From Larimichthys crocea (lineage: Eukaryota > Chordata > Actinopteri > Sciaenidae): DNA of 64,000 nucleotides. Position numbers and translations under genes: made by a program. Below the pieces are notes generated by a model. That model had not been told where the DNA came from. It did no database searches and was given only the letters and a program-made list of their open reading frames with translations. Shown piece after piece: positions 23,205-33,828 of this stretch. How positions within the stretch are numbered: the first letter of the stretch is position 1; each line of letters begins with the position of its first letter. Location of the stretch: the NCBI RefSeq assembly GCF_000972845.2, contig NC_040016.1:23832633-23896632 (forward strand). The letters run 5' to 3'.

Positions 23205-23595
23205 AAGATACTTGAGAAGCTGTAGCTAATCACGCTGTGTGACTTTCTCCATAACAATAGTCTATTTGAGGATTTCCAGTCAGGATTTAGAGTGCATCAT
23301 AGCACAGAACCGCATTAGTTAGTTACAAATGACCTCCTAATGCATCAGACAAGGACTCATCTCTGTACTTGTCCTGTTAGATCTTAGTGCTGCATTTGAC
23401 ACCATTGACCATCAAATTCTTTTACAGAGACCGGAACATCAAATTGGCATCAAGGAACCGCACCTAAGCTGGTTTAAATCGTACTTTTTAGATCGATCTC
23501 AGTTTGTTCACGTCAATGATGAATCCTCCATGCAGACCAAAGTTTGTCTGGAGTCCACAAGGTTCTGTACTTGGACCACTTCTATTCAGTTTATA
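23203..23595 (+). mobile_element. Older L2-type LINE, 5' segment (RT part)
   Basis: The plus strand encodes a decayed stretch of L2-clade reverse transcriptase. In order it shows KILEKL (about 23206), FEDFQSGFRVHHSTEP (about 23265-23311), VTNDLL, a [18 protein letters not shown] block after a frameshift (about 23382-23420), LSWFKSYFLDRSQFVHVNDE (about 23466-23525) and the beginning of the [16 protein letters not shown] block (about 23550-23592, frameshifted). These are RT blocks up to motif B. Several stops and frameshifts show it is long dead. It breaks off at TTATA (23591-23595), where a minus-strand LINE begins, and resumes at 28522 with the next expected residues. Its own 5' end is truncated, as usual for LINE insertions. 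Confidence 0.85.
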
Positions 23596-23764
23596 ATTAT
23601 AATAATAATAATAATAAATTTTTTTTGAAGGGCCTTTCTGACACTCAAGGTCAACGTACACATCACATTAAAAACAGCATAAACATTTGAAAAAAATAAA
23701 ACAACATCAATAAAATCAAATCAATAAAACAAAAGAAAGGAGAAAATGTGCATGCAGAGATGAT

Positions 23765-26560
23765 GTCATGGTGGATAGGCGGTTGTGAACAGGTATGTTT
23801 TAAGTTGGGTTGAGAGGTGTGAAAGAGTCCGTGTTCTTGAGTGTGGGTGGTGTAATGAGTTCCAGAACGGGGAGCAGAGGGCTGAATGCTCTGCTCCCAT
23901 GGTGGTGAGGGGGCGGAGGGAACAGACAGGTGTATGATGAAGGGATCTGAGGCACGGGAGGGTGTTTGAATGTGAATGAGATCTGACAGATACGGAGGGG
24001 GAGGTTGTGGATGGCCTTAAATGTTAGTAGAACTTTGAATTGTATGTGCCACTGAACCGGGAGCCTGGAGCTGTTGGAGGACAGGAGTGAGTGTGGTGGA
24101 TGGAGGGGGTCCGGGTTATGATGCGGGCAGCTGAATTCTGGACCAGTTGAAGTTTATGGAGGGTTTTTTGAGGGAGGCCGAAGAGGAGGAGTTCGTAATA
24201 TGCGGGGAAGTGACGAGACTGTGAACAAGGATGGTGGCAGAGTGTGGGGGTGGGTGAGTGAGGGGCGGAGTCGATTAATGTTTCGTAGATGGAAGTATGC
24301 AGTCCTGGTAATGTTATTGGATGTGTGATTGGAACGATAGTGTGCTGTTCCAGGATGACACCCAGGCCTTAACTTGGGGGGGGGTGGTGTGAAACAAGTG
24401 GAGTTGTCAATTGTGAATGATAAAGCTGCTAGTTTTGGTATGGTGGTTGGTACCAATGAGGAGAACTCTTTTTTTGCTGTTTAGTTTCAGGGTTTGGGTG
24501 AACCAGTTTTTTATTTCGTGTGATGCAGTCAGTAAGGGAGGTGGGTGGGAGAGGGAGAGGGTTTGTGGTGAGATAGAACTGGGTGTCATCGGCCATACAA
24601 ATGGAATAGATGTTATATTTGCGGAAGATATTGCCAATGGGAAGGAGGTAAATGATGAGAAGTAGAGGCCCCAGGACAGAGCCCTGGGGCACACCAGAGG
24701 TACAGGGAGGGGTGGATTTGAGGGTATAATTTGATGAATTGAGTGCGGCCAGAGATATGATGTGAACCAGGTAAGAGTTGGTGTGGGTGATGCCGATGGT
24801 GGATAGTCGGTGGAGGAGGGTGTGTGACAGATGGTATCAAAAGCTGCTGACAGGTCGAGGAGGGATGAGGATGGTGAGGAGTCAGAATCCTGCCATGAGA
24901 AGGTCATTGGTGATTTTGAGAAGTGCAGTTTCTTGCTGTGGAGTGGGCGGAAACCAGACTGGAACTGTTCATACAGGTTTTATTGCGGGTAGGTGTGAAT
25001 GGAGTTGGGTGGCGACTGTTTTTCTAGGATTTTTGAAATGAAAGGTAGATTAGATATGGGGCGGAAGTTGTTGAAATCGGAGGGTCGGCACCAGGTTTTT
25101 TTAGAATTGGGGTAATGGTAGCGTTTTGAGGGATGTTGGAACAGTTCCAGTGGTGAGAGATGATGAATGATGGCAGAGATGAGGGGGGACCAGGGAGGGG
25201 GGGCAGGTTTACAAGTTGTGTGGGGAGGGGGTCCAGTTGGCAGGTGGATGGTTTGGATGCTTGATGAGTTCTGCGATCTCCGAGAGGAGGGAGAGATGAA
25301 AGGTGGGGAATGGGTGTGTGAGTGGGTCCAGTCAGTTGAGATGTTGAGGTGAGGGATTGATCCAAGCTGCTGGTGGATTTTTTGATCTTTTCAGTGAAAA
25401 ATGACATGATGGAGTTGCAGAAGGTGTTGTAGCAGTGAGAGGGGAGAGAGTCTTGGGGTTGGGTGATGTTTTTGAGGAGGGGAGAAGAGTGTTTTGGAGT
25501 TTCCTTGATTGGCGGGTGATTATTCCAGAGTAGTAGTGTGTTTTGGTGCTGTATGGAGTCCTTGTGTGAGTGACATGTTTTGTTTTGTACATTCCTTGTG
25601 AAAGTGAGACGTTTTCCGTGGAGGCGTTCCAGTTGTCGTCTTTTGCCTTCATGAGAACGGAGAGCAGGGCTGAACCAGGGGGCGGAGACAGTGAAAGAAA
25701 CAGTTCTGGTTTTAACGGGGCGGGGTATTATAGGATATGAGAAGTCCATGTTGTGTATGAGAAACCAGATCATCAGAGGTGGATAGATTTGGATGTCAGG
25801 GAGGCAGGAGGAGTGTGTGCAAGCGGTGAGAGTGGCAGGGTTAATGTTTTATATTCCGGAGTGAATGAGCGTGGTTGTTTTGGGAATGGAGAGAGTGAGT
25901 TTCACTGTAAATGAAATGAGGAAGTGGTCAGTTATGGGGAGTTCATTGGCTGTGAGATCAGAGGAGTGAAACCAGAGCAGCAGATTAAATCCAGAATATG
26001 TCCTTTGGAGTGTGTGGGGAAGGTGGTGTTGCTGACAGCAAACTTTCTAACAGGAAGTGAAGTCTTTGGTGAGAGGCAGATTGATATTGTCCATGTGAAT
26101 ATTAAATACACCCAGTATTTTATGTTTGGTGAGAGGGATGATAAAGAGTGAGAAAGGCAGCAAAGTCATTTAAAAACTTCACTGTTCTGTTTGGGGGACG
26201 GTAGACAGTGGCGATCGTGTGGACGGGTCTGACAGCCCGCACACATGGACTCGAACGAGCTGAAGGCAGGTACAGACACCGTTGAGACTGGAGAAGTCCG
26301 CGGTGTGAATACCGCGAGACTCCCCCCCGGCCGGAAGGCCGGGGTGTAATTAAACAAACCCAGCTGGAGTGGATTCATTGAGCTGGGTGAAGTCTTGGGC
26401 TGTTGCCATGTTTCGGTTAAACAGAGAAAGTCCAGTTTATTGTCCGTGATGATGTCCTGGATGAGTTGTCCCCTGTTAGTTTAGTGAGCGGATGTTGAGA
26501 AGAGCGAAGTTGAGTGCGGAGCTGTCGGAGCAGGTGGAGGTGGTTTAGCGGACCGGGCTA
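23765..26560 (-). pseudogene. L2 ORF2: endonuclease-reverse transcriptase (broken)
   Basis: ORF2 nicks target DNA and copies the element RNA into it. Reading down the minus strand, the AP-endonuclease part shows a DNKLDFLCLTETWQ-like block (the TETW region lies near 26406-26419). RPPKQNSEVF follows (about 26170-26200), then GVFNIHMDN (about 26085-26115; the family norm is GDFNIH, so the metal-ligand Asp is Val) and ITDHFLISF. The RT part shows APWFSPALRS (about 25670), LLKNITQPQDSLPSH, SKPSTCQLDPLPT, ITPILKKPGADP (about 25090), [11 protein letters not shown] (about 24850) and [15 protein letters not shown] (about 24650-24692). The catalytic block is [10 protein letters not shown] (about 24575-24600), where the usual YADD tyrosine is Met. 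The C-terminus shows [20 protein letters not shown] and a FWNSL...LKTYLFTTAYPP ending near 23765. At least three frameshifts split it. Confidence 0.88.
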
Positions 26561-26888
26561 GGTGGGCTAACACACTGTGGTTGACACCCTGGTGGTGGAG
26601 CGTGATGGTGACGAGAGGTGGACCAGATGGATCTTATTGCTGTTGAGTTGTTGTGGTGGAATGCGCCGGGGACCCTCGTGTGATGTATCTCCGCGAGCTC
26701 AATAGCTGGATATAGCTGGGGCCACTGTGCCCTTGAGGCATTTAGCTGGCAAAAAAATATGGTGGTTGGGCTTTTAGGACCTCTAGGGGCAAACAGAGGG
26801 CTGTGTGAGCAGATGTGGTGGCTGTGAGTGCAGGAGGGACCTGAAGGGGGAGCCTCCTGAAAAAGAGCACGCTGTGGGTTCAGTCATT

Positions 26889-26904
26889 GGGGGGGGGGGG
26901 GGGG
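26889..26904. repeat. (G)16 homopolymer
   Basis: Sixteen consecutive G on the plus strand (poly-C in the LINE's sense), in the junction between ORF1 and ORF2. Such runs are prone to slippage and to assembly error. Confidence 0.95.
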
Positions 26905-26929
26905 CTCCGGTGTGAGGGTGGGGGGTAGT

Positions 26930-28288
26930 AGATGTCATCACATGGAAAGGTGTGCACCGCGTGCTCAGGTTGGCAACAGATTTGGCTACCCCTCTTGTTT
27001 GGGTGGATCCATCACGTTTAAAGAGAGAGTCACGATCCAGAACAAGTTAAAATTGTCAATAAACCAAATTGTAGATCCTGCTGGCGATTGAGCCAAGGTG
27101 AAGGCTGGGAGTCTACTAAAACGGCCAGCTCCACGACGCACAGTCGGGATGGGGCCGATTTAAAAACAGACTTTCCACAGTTCTTTGGGCGTCAAAAGTT
27201 TTAAAATCATTTTTAGTGCGCCGACTCCTGACGGGTGGTGTCGTTCGTTCCCACGTGAACTGATCCTCTTAATTGCGGTCGGGAGCGAGTGGGCATCATT
27301 TCCAGAAGTTTATCCAGAATGTGGGGGACGTGGCTCCAGGAAAACAGTGTGTGGGCTGCATTTATGAAACGAATGTCCCGGTAGGTTATGGAGTCACCGA
27401 TGATCAACATGGTGGGAGGAAAGAGGGACGGGGGGACGAGATGTGCGGGCCGCCCTGATAGACGTTTGAAGACACTCTGTGGCGCTGCTCTCCTCGGCTG
27501 TTAGAGGTTGACAGCCCAGAGTGGTGGGGGGGGGTCGTGCAGGTGGACAGAGGCGAGGAGACTGCTTCAGACTACCTCCAGGGAGACCCCCAGACCGTCT
27601 GATTACGGCTTCCTTCAGCAAACGTCGGCGGGTCAATTTACTGCAGAGAGCGACGAGTGGCCTTACCATGGCTCGCTGCAGACGCGGCTGAAGTGACTGG
27701 GAGTGGGTGGAACTGCCGTGTGGAATCGTCAGGATGACGGAAGAACTCGGAAGAGAGAAATGGTGTGTTAGCGTTTGAGATAGCCATGGGCGGTTGTGGA
27801 TACGGACCAGCCGAGACACCTGCGCGGCCGCGTCGCACCAACTTCTGTCCAGGAAGGGGGGCAGTGTTGGCTCGGTTCGGTGTGGAAGTGTGACGGTAGG
27901 GTAAGGTATTGTCCCTCCCATGTCCGCATAAGCCCCTGGATCGGCTGATGGGTCTGGGTGGCTCATCGGTACGCGTTGAGTATCCCAGACTCGATGCAGG
28001 CAGCCCTGGGTGGTGGCCCACGTCTCCACGTCCGGCTTTCCCGGTCCAATGCAGTGGCCTCCGGGCAGGGGCAGGTAGAGGTGACGTGACCGGTCGTGCA
28101 TCGTTGTCCTGCCAGGGGGAGGGTTGGCCGCGGAATCCGAGGACCACCGGAGACCTGGGGTGAAGGAGTGATGGTGCTGTGGAGCGTGTGAAAGTTGGGA
28201 ATGTAGATGTGGTATGTTTTTGATGGGCAGCAGCAACCGAGACAACCCTCAGATCAGCGTGATCCCGTTTTCCGGAGCTCCGACTCAA
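26930..28288 (-). pseudogene. L2 ORF1 with SGNH/GDSL esterase domain (broken)
   Basis: ORF1 proteins of L2/CR1-type LINEs bind the element RNA, and many carry a lipase/esterase-like SGNH hydrolase domain of uncertain purpose. Here the minus strand shows LIIGDSITYRDIRF (block I with the GDS serine, near 27400), a DKLLEMMPTRSRPQ region, HVGTNDT (block III G..ND, near 27235) and GPIPTVRRGAGRFSRL (about 27130). It continues with FIDNFNLFW (about 27050) and a DG.HPN-type block V near 27000 that is damaged by a base loss. The region before the esterase (27420-28288) reads as two overlapping Pro/Arg/Ser-rich frames and has no zinc knuckle I can see. At least two frameshifts break it. ORF2 follows downstream. 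Confidence 0.82.
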
Positions 28289-28299
28289 AGACGATGGAT

Positions 28300-28521
28300 C
28301 TCATTCTAACTGTGATTAATAAGGTGCAGGCCACGCACCCAGCACATAGCATTGGTATTTGAATAAAGTTTTGGTTTGGCGAGACCGAGTAGCAGGTGGT
28401 GAGTCCTGTTGGTATCAACGGATCGCTCACCAATTAAACAAATAAAAACTCAAGCCGGTGTGGAGCGCCCTGTACGAAACCCGGGAGAAACCGGGAACGC
28501 CGGGCCGCCGTAACTCAATGC
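28300..28521 (-). promoter_or_regulatory. Presumed 5' UTR/promoter of the inserted LINE
   Basis: A GC-richer, CpG-containing leader upstream of ORF1 on the minus strand (for example CCCGGGAGAAACCGGGAACG near 28480). LINE 5' UTRs usually contain an internal promoter, so this is inferred from position alone. The boundary with the older LINE is at about 28521. Confidence 0.4.
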
Positions 28522-29985
28522 TTATGCTTCCTTTTAGGGAACATTATTAGGAATCACTCAATCAACTTTTCATTGTTTGCTGACGACACCAATTATATTT
28601 ATCGATCAAGCCTGATGCAACCAATCAGTTAACTAAACTCAAGCATGCCTTCTTAATTTCTCTAGGCGACAGTGCCAGAAAACAAACTAGTCCACCTTTG
28701 TTACTTCAGGCTGGACTATGTAACTCTTTGTTATCAGGCTCTCTATAAGTCTCTTAACTTTTGCAGTGTTCAGAATTGCTGCTGCACGTTTTCTGTACCA
28801 GGAACACAAGATCAGGATCACCATCTCTCCCATTTGGGCTTCCCTTGCATTGGCTTACTATTAATAATCTCAGAATAGAATTTTAAATACTATGTTCGCT
28901 TCTTACAAAACTTCTCCAGTGCTCAGACACCATCTATCTAAAAGAGCTCCTAATACCTTATTACCCCCTCTAGAAACCGCCGCTCCGAGACGGGGTTCCT
29001 TGTGGTTTATAGTTTCCAAAAGTAGATTGGGATGGCCCAGAGCTTTCAGCTTATCAGGCTCTCTTTGTTGGAACAAAAGTACCTTTCTGGGTTCGGGTAG
29101 GCCAGCACGGTCAACCTTTAAGAGAGACTTAAGACTTTCTATTTTTGATAAGAGCCTATATGTTAGTGGCTGGCTCGGGCATCCCTTAGTTGTTGGCTTC
29201 CATGGATTACATGCAGGGGGACCCCAGCCGGGGGGGTGGACGAGCCAGGCACGGTGGGGGGGCTGAGGACAAACATAGATAAGGTACCGAAAACGCGCTA
29301 GAGCGCGCCGCGCGGCATAGCGCGGACGTAGCTCGAGAGAGGCTAGGTCTAGCTCGAGAGAGAGCGAGCGGAGCGGCTCTCGCACGCGCCTGCTGCTCGA
29401 GCGTCTCACGCGCAAGATCCTCGATATAGCGATATATCTCGCGATAGCGAGCGAGATAGAAAGCTATAGCGATAGAGCTAGAGTCTATGTATTCTATAGC
29501 TCCGCATCTCTCTCCTATCTCCTCCATCTGTGGACAGTCTCATTATGCATGTTACTAACCAAACTTCCCCGGAGTTTTGTGCTCTGTCGTCAGCAGGTTC
29601 TGTGGATCGTGGCTGCTGCTGTGATCCTGCATGACGCCCACTAAATATACTATTATGTCATTATTACTACCAATATCTATTACTGTAATCATTTTTATAA
29701 TTTATGTATTATTGTCATTTATGATTCATTGTTACAATCTGTTTGTGTGATTTGTCCTTACACGTGACATCCATTGCACGTCTGTCCGTCCTGGGCAGGG
29801 GATCCTCCTCTGTGGCTTTCCTGAGGTTCTTCACATTTTCTGTTAAGGTTTTTGTGGGCAAGTTTTTCCTCTCGAACCGAGGGTCTTAGGACCAGATGGT
29901 TCTGTCACTCTTGTTAAAGCCCTCTGAGGCAAATGTACTTGTGATTTTTGGTGCTATACAAATAAAATATTGGATTGCTTTTGAT
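28522..29985 (+). mobile_element. Older L2-type LINE, 3' segment
   Basis: This continues the element broken at 23595. It begins with ATGCTTCCTTTTAGGGAAC, encoding the residues expected right after the interrupted LGPLLFSLY block. The RT catalytic block FADDT follows (28576-28590), then YLSIKPDATNQLTKLK (about 28600-28645). A gap or deletion follows, then a SRLDYCNSLL-type block (about 28700-28735), GLPLHWLTINNLRIEF (about 28830-28880) and a FKRDLR-type ORF2 end (about 29115-29140). The 3' UTR has the usual fish L2 landmarks: GGACAGTCTCATT, a GTTAAGGTTTTTGTGGG block (about 29852) and a final GTGCTATACAAATAAAATA (29949-29968) with a TTGATT-rich end. An unusual CpG-dense block lies inside (about 29285-29480). 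Confidence 0.85.
29285..29480. repeat. CpG-dense low-complexity block
   Basis: Made of AGCGCG, CTCGAG, GCGAG, TCGCGA and ATAGCG words; I count about 30 CpG in roughly 190 bp by hand. Both flanks match L2 3' UTR sequence. In related elements, as I remember them, this place holds a CT-rich low-complexity segment. Confidence 0.75.
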
Positions 29986-30025
29986 TGTTGATTTTGACTA
30001 TATATATATATATTTACATGTGTAT

Positions 30026-30062
30026 TATATAAGGTGGTCGATATACTAGCAGTTAATTTTCC
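30026..30062. repeat. Short copy of a dispersed repeat (with 33746-33828)
   Basis: ATAAGGTGGTCGAT, ATACTAGCAG and TTAATTTTCC follow one another directly. The same three words occur in the same order at 33746-33828, separated there by 19 and 27 extra bases. Confidence 0.7.
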
Positions 30063-30170
30063 TCTAGATCCACTAAAGGCCAGTTACCCCTGCCTGTGGA
30101 CTTAATTGGTGTTTGTGTCTGGAAACTAACAAATCTGTTTTCTTGTGCTCCCTAGGTGGCCTTCTTCAAT

Positions 30171-30171
<1 letters not shown>

Positions 30172-30215
<44 letters not shown>
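30172..30215. repeat. (CA)n microsatellite
   Basis: Pure CA array of about 44 bp. Shorter, imperfect CA runs follow to about 30420. Confidence 0.96.
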
Positions 30216-30217
<2 letters not shown>

Positions 30218-33217
30218 ACACATATACACAGTATATATATTGTGTAAGTCTTTCATATGAAAACAAACTGACAGGAAAGAGTGAGCTCTCTTTGTTATGC
30301 AGATACACGCCACATATCCCTTACACTCAAATGATTACACACACATGCAAACACACACACATTCACTTCCTCTTCTCTTCTGCCTCTTGCACTGAGGTTA
30401 ACGTGCCCACACACATACACACTCTGCTGAATAATTGAGCAGATGCTGAGGGAGACCTACTCGGCCGTTAAATGGTCTGCGCTCTAAATAAACACTGTGA
30501 TTGCACTGGGATGGGGGTATCAGGGGTCGGGCCCTGTCAAGGGAAATGACATCACGTATCAGGATGTGGCCCTTGCTTCTTGAAGGCGAGCTTGGTCTCT
30601 CACAGTACAGTATAGATCCATACATAAAGTATATTACACCTGTATAGACATATGAGGACATCCCTTTAACACACTTGGTTTGACTACTTAGCATATTCAT
30701 TTGATGTAATGTTCTTACACCTCTGTTACTTATTTTTTTTTATTCTCAGGTTTTAGTCCACCAAATGTACCATTCTTTCATTTATCAGTGTGTGATTGAA
30801 TTCAACACGATCTGTCGTTCCAAAATGGAAATTTTATTAACCTCAAAGCAAATATAAAGTCAAAATAAAAAAATAATTTCCACATATCTGAATCATATAT
30901 TTTGGACACATAATGATTTTATTGATTTTTGTCAGGAAAAACTGTCAACTTTGCACTCAATATACTTCATAATCTGCAGGTTTCCATGAACTGTGTTGAG
31001 CAAACTCATGCTTCCCACTGGATTTATTATTTTAATTCCACAATGATTTCAAATTCCAAGACTGCTTGTACATTTCCAAGAATAGAAAAGTCCACCATAT
31101 GTTGATCATTGTGTCAGAGACTTTTTAGCTTCTTGACATGACTTTGGACTTTTTGTCTTGCTCTGTTCTACTTAAAGGAAACTGTTCATATAAGTGATGG
31201 TAGTTCCTGACATGGACAGTCTGTATCTGCTGCTCATCGGTATCTGTGAAGAGCATTCTTTTTCTCAAATGGAAAGCTGGACAATGATGACTGGCCATAG
31301 AAAGCCTGAGGTCAGGTTTTTTGCTGTGTGGTCACTGCTGTGGCTCTGCACTACATTTAATCCTCCATTTATTTATTTATTTTTTGATTGTTTTCCACAG
31401 TCAGTACAGTGATTTATGTATGTGGTTATCCATGTCTGGTTTCTTTGGAAATAAATAATGTAAAACAGAACTAAAATGTTGTTTTCCACACCTCTGCACT
31501 GATTGGAATTCACTCTTTGGGGTGAACCTGCATTCGGCAGGCAGGAAGACAGTCTGTGGTCACTGAGGCAAGCTGCCGTGTTCTCTCTCATTCCCTGAGA
31601 GAGGCAGTCATCAAGGTGTGGGAAGTGATTCTGCTTTATGATGGTTCTGTGTCAGAGTGTCCCTGAGCAGCAGGGGTTACCAGGGTAGGAGCCAGACACT
31701 AGGTGCTGGGAAGGTAACGAGAGAGATCAGCTGAGGGCAGCTCGGCCTGTCACAGTATAGTAACCTGTCGGCCATATTTTGACTGGAGGACTAGGTTACA
31801 TTGTGCGCATTTGTTTAACATTGACTTCAAGGTAGACAGATAGTGAATGGAGAAACTGTTTTGTAGGCAGTTGACATTAATTGTTTGAAATGCAATTTCA
31901 AAAATTCAGCAACTTAGGGTTCAGCTTTTTCCACAACTATATATTTATATGGTGGACATCAGACATCAGTTCTGTTTCCTAAGAACTGCTGAAAGTCCAA
32001 AACCATCACTCTGCCAACTACAGTGCATGTAGGCCCATCATTGCTATTAAGAATACTGTTTTATTTAATTCATTTAACCCTCTAGTAGCCAGAGCCCCCC
32101 AGAGTGCTTGTTCTATATTTTCCTATAGCGCCCAAGAACACACCTTTTAAAAATCATATCATATTAAAACACAGCAAATAAAACCTGGGGCTTTGTATTG
32201 TAGATTTAAGTTGTAGATGATGTTTGATTTTTGATGATTTTGGTGGGTTTCCTCCTGGTTTCCTCTATATTCTGCTATAAATCTAAAAATGTCTCTGCTG
32301 ACAAGGCACCCATGGGTTACAATCTTACAGAAGCTGTGAGATCCTGATCACCATGCAAAACAAAACCATCACATAGAATGAAGATAGAATGATAGAATGA
32401 AGTCATGAGATTTCATTGATCAATTCACTGATCTATTGAACTGAGGACTGAAAAAGAGAGACAGATTTAAAAAGTACAGTGATGCTGAGATTCTTCATTA
32501 AAAGTGATACAGTCATTTTTGTTCGGAGTTTATTGATGATGACAGCATGAAGGTTATTTTTTCAGACGTGACAAAGACATCCCAGAACTCTGTCCACTGG
32601 CTAAGAAATTCTCCTCATCACTAATAAAGTAACCAATGAGTGAAAAACCTGTGAGCTGCCTTAAATTGTTTGATTAAATATCTGTCGGGTTATTTCTACA
32701 CTATTGTTATCCTCATGCAGCCATGCAGAAGGAGATTGTCGTCCTATAAGCTGTCACTTTGCTGCATTAAGTGGAAACATGTTCTTAAAGGAAATGGCGA
32801 TACAAATCAGTTCAACTTCACAAAAAGTTGGATTTGAACTTTTTTTTTTTCAACAAAACTCCTGTCAGTAATTTTCACATAGAACAACAGCACAATCTTG
32901 GTAACAGCACAAAGTGTTGCTGTGGTAGCACTTTTTTTTTTTTTTTGGTCACTCATTTGTTTTTGTGTGTTCATTTTGCTTCAGCTGAATGAAACAGTCA
33001 CATCTGCAAAATGCAACTGGAACACACAGCCCTGTTTTTCACTCCATGATCACATTTTTGTAGTTAGTTCACTGAGGTTTTGAAAGAGTTTCATCAGCCT
33101 GAAGGTGTTTCTGTGCTGCAGTTCTGAGGTGTTGATAAATTATAATGACAATGCAGGGGTGCTGCTGCACATCGCTCTTTCTTCACATTCATGTTTTGTG
33201 TTTGTCTCTTTCCACAG
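30216..33217. other. Non-coding stretch, nothing recognised
   Basis: Three kilobases of unique-looking sequence with T-runs (30730, 32830-32850, 32930-32946). Open frames of 60-100 codons occur (30145-30438 runs through the CA array), but none has coding character. Confidence 0.5.
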
Positions 33218-33334
33218 AGATGTTCTGACTCATGCTCGAGTATTTTCTAATGGTCTCTTTGCTTTGTTCTGTCCCCTCTCTGTTCTCTTGTTTGCCATGT
33301 GCCCTGATCCTGCCGGACATCTCCTCACATCCAG
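33218..33334 (+). other. Exon candidate flanked by strong splice signals
   Basis: A 117-bp segment lies between an acceptor-like site (TTTGTCTCTTTCCACAG, ending at 33217) and a donor-like site (CCAG followed by GTAAGA, with GT at 33335). The length is a multiple of three. One frame stays open across it and would encode a hydrophobic stretch including FALFCPLSVLLFAM. I do not recognise the peptide. It could be a coding exon of an unidentified gene, a non-coding exon, or chance; such pairs of splice-like sites arise by chance in tens of kilobases. Confidence 0.2.
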
Positions 33335-33745
33335 GTAAGAACCACTGTTATTTATTAAAATCACACATTTCTCCTCACCACGTCTGTCCTATGGGAAAAG
33401 AAGTAATGTAACCCCAGAGGCAACCGAATTTAGTGTTTGTCCAGACAGCCTTTCTTTATCTGTGTGTGTGTGGGTGTGTGTGTGTGGGTGGGCAAACCTG
33501 AGAATAAAACACCACCTTAATAATGAATGTCATCTAATATTGACTACTCAATCGTAGTGATTAAACCCCATTACCAGGACAAAGTTGTTCTATTGTTCTC
33601 TTGTCAGAATAATTGGTCTAAACCTTGTGCAGTGAGCAATGAAAACAGTTCTAGGTGGTGAGAGGAGGCATGTTGTGTGACCTTATGTGCAGCAGCCTTT
33701 GGTTTTGGAGGTTTTGTTTGTGAAGATGAATTTGGTATATATAGT
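33335..33745. other. Non-coding stretch, nothing recognised
   Basis: Contains an imperfect TG run near 33462-33492. Confidence 0.5.
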
Positions 33746-33828
33746 ATATAAGGTGGTCGATGTCACATTGGTGTGATATCATACTAGCAGTGTGCAGATG
33801 TACAGGTTGATGTACAGTTAATTTTCCA
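33746..33828. repeat. Long copy of a dispersed repeat (with 30026-30062)
   Basis: It carries the same three words as the short copy, plus two inserts: GTCACATTGGTGTGATATC (19 bp, itself partly palindromic) and a 27-bp segment with GTACAGGTTGATGTACAG. Confidence 0.7.

Larger units (their letters stand above)
23596..28521 (-). mobile_element. Near full-length L2/Maui-like LINE inserted in older LINE
   Basis: A minus-strand, autonomous-type retrotransposon of about 4.9 kb. Its parts in 5' to 3' order (descending coordinates) are: GC-rich leader (about 28300-28521), ORF1 with an SGNH/GDSL esterase domain (about 26930-28288), ORF2 with AP-type endonuclease and reverse transcriptase (about 23765-26800), a short 3' UTR, and a (TTA)n-type tail (about 23596-23628). 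Near the 3' end, the minus strand reads GACCTTGAGTGTCAGAAAGG, a phrase characteristic of fish L2 3' ends. The length fits full-length L2 elements (about 4.5-5 kb). Frameshifts throughout and a changed catalytic tyrosine make it inactive. It sits inside the RT gene of an older LINE, so it is the younger insertion. Confidence 0.88.

Noticed and set aside
28903..29415. 170-codon minus-strand frame
   Set aside because: Antisense to L2 ORF2 C-terminal and 3' UTR sequence, where the plus strand carries the recognisable LINE blocks.
29207..29527. 106-codon minus-strand frame rich in Ala, Arg and Ser
   Set aside because: It translates the CpG-dense block antisense to the older LINE.
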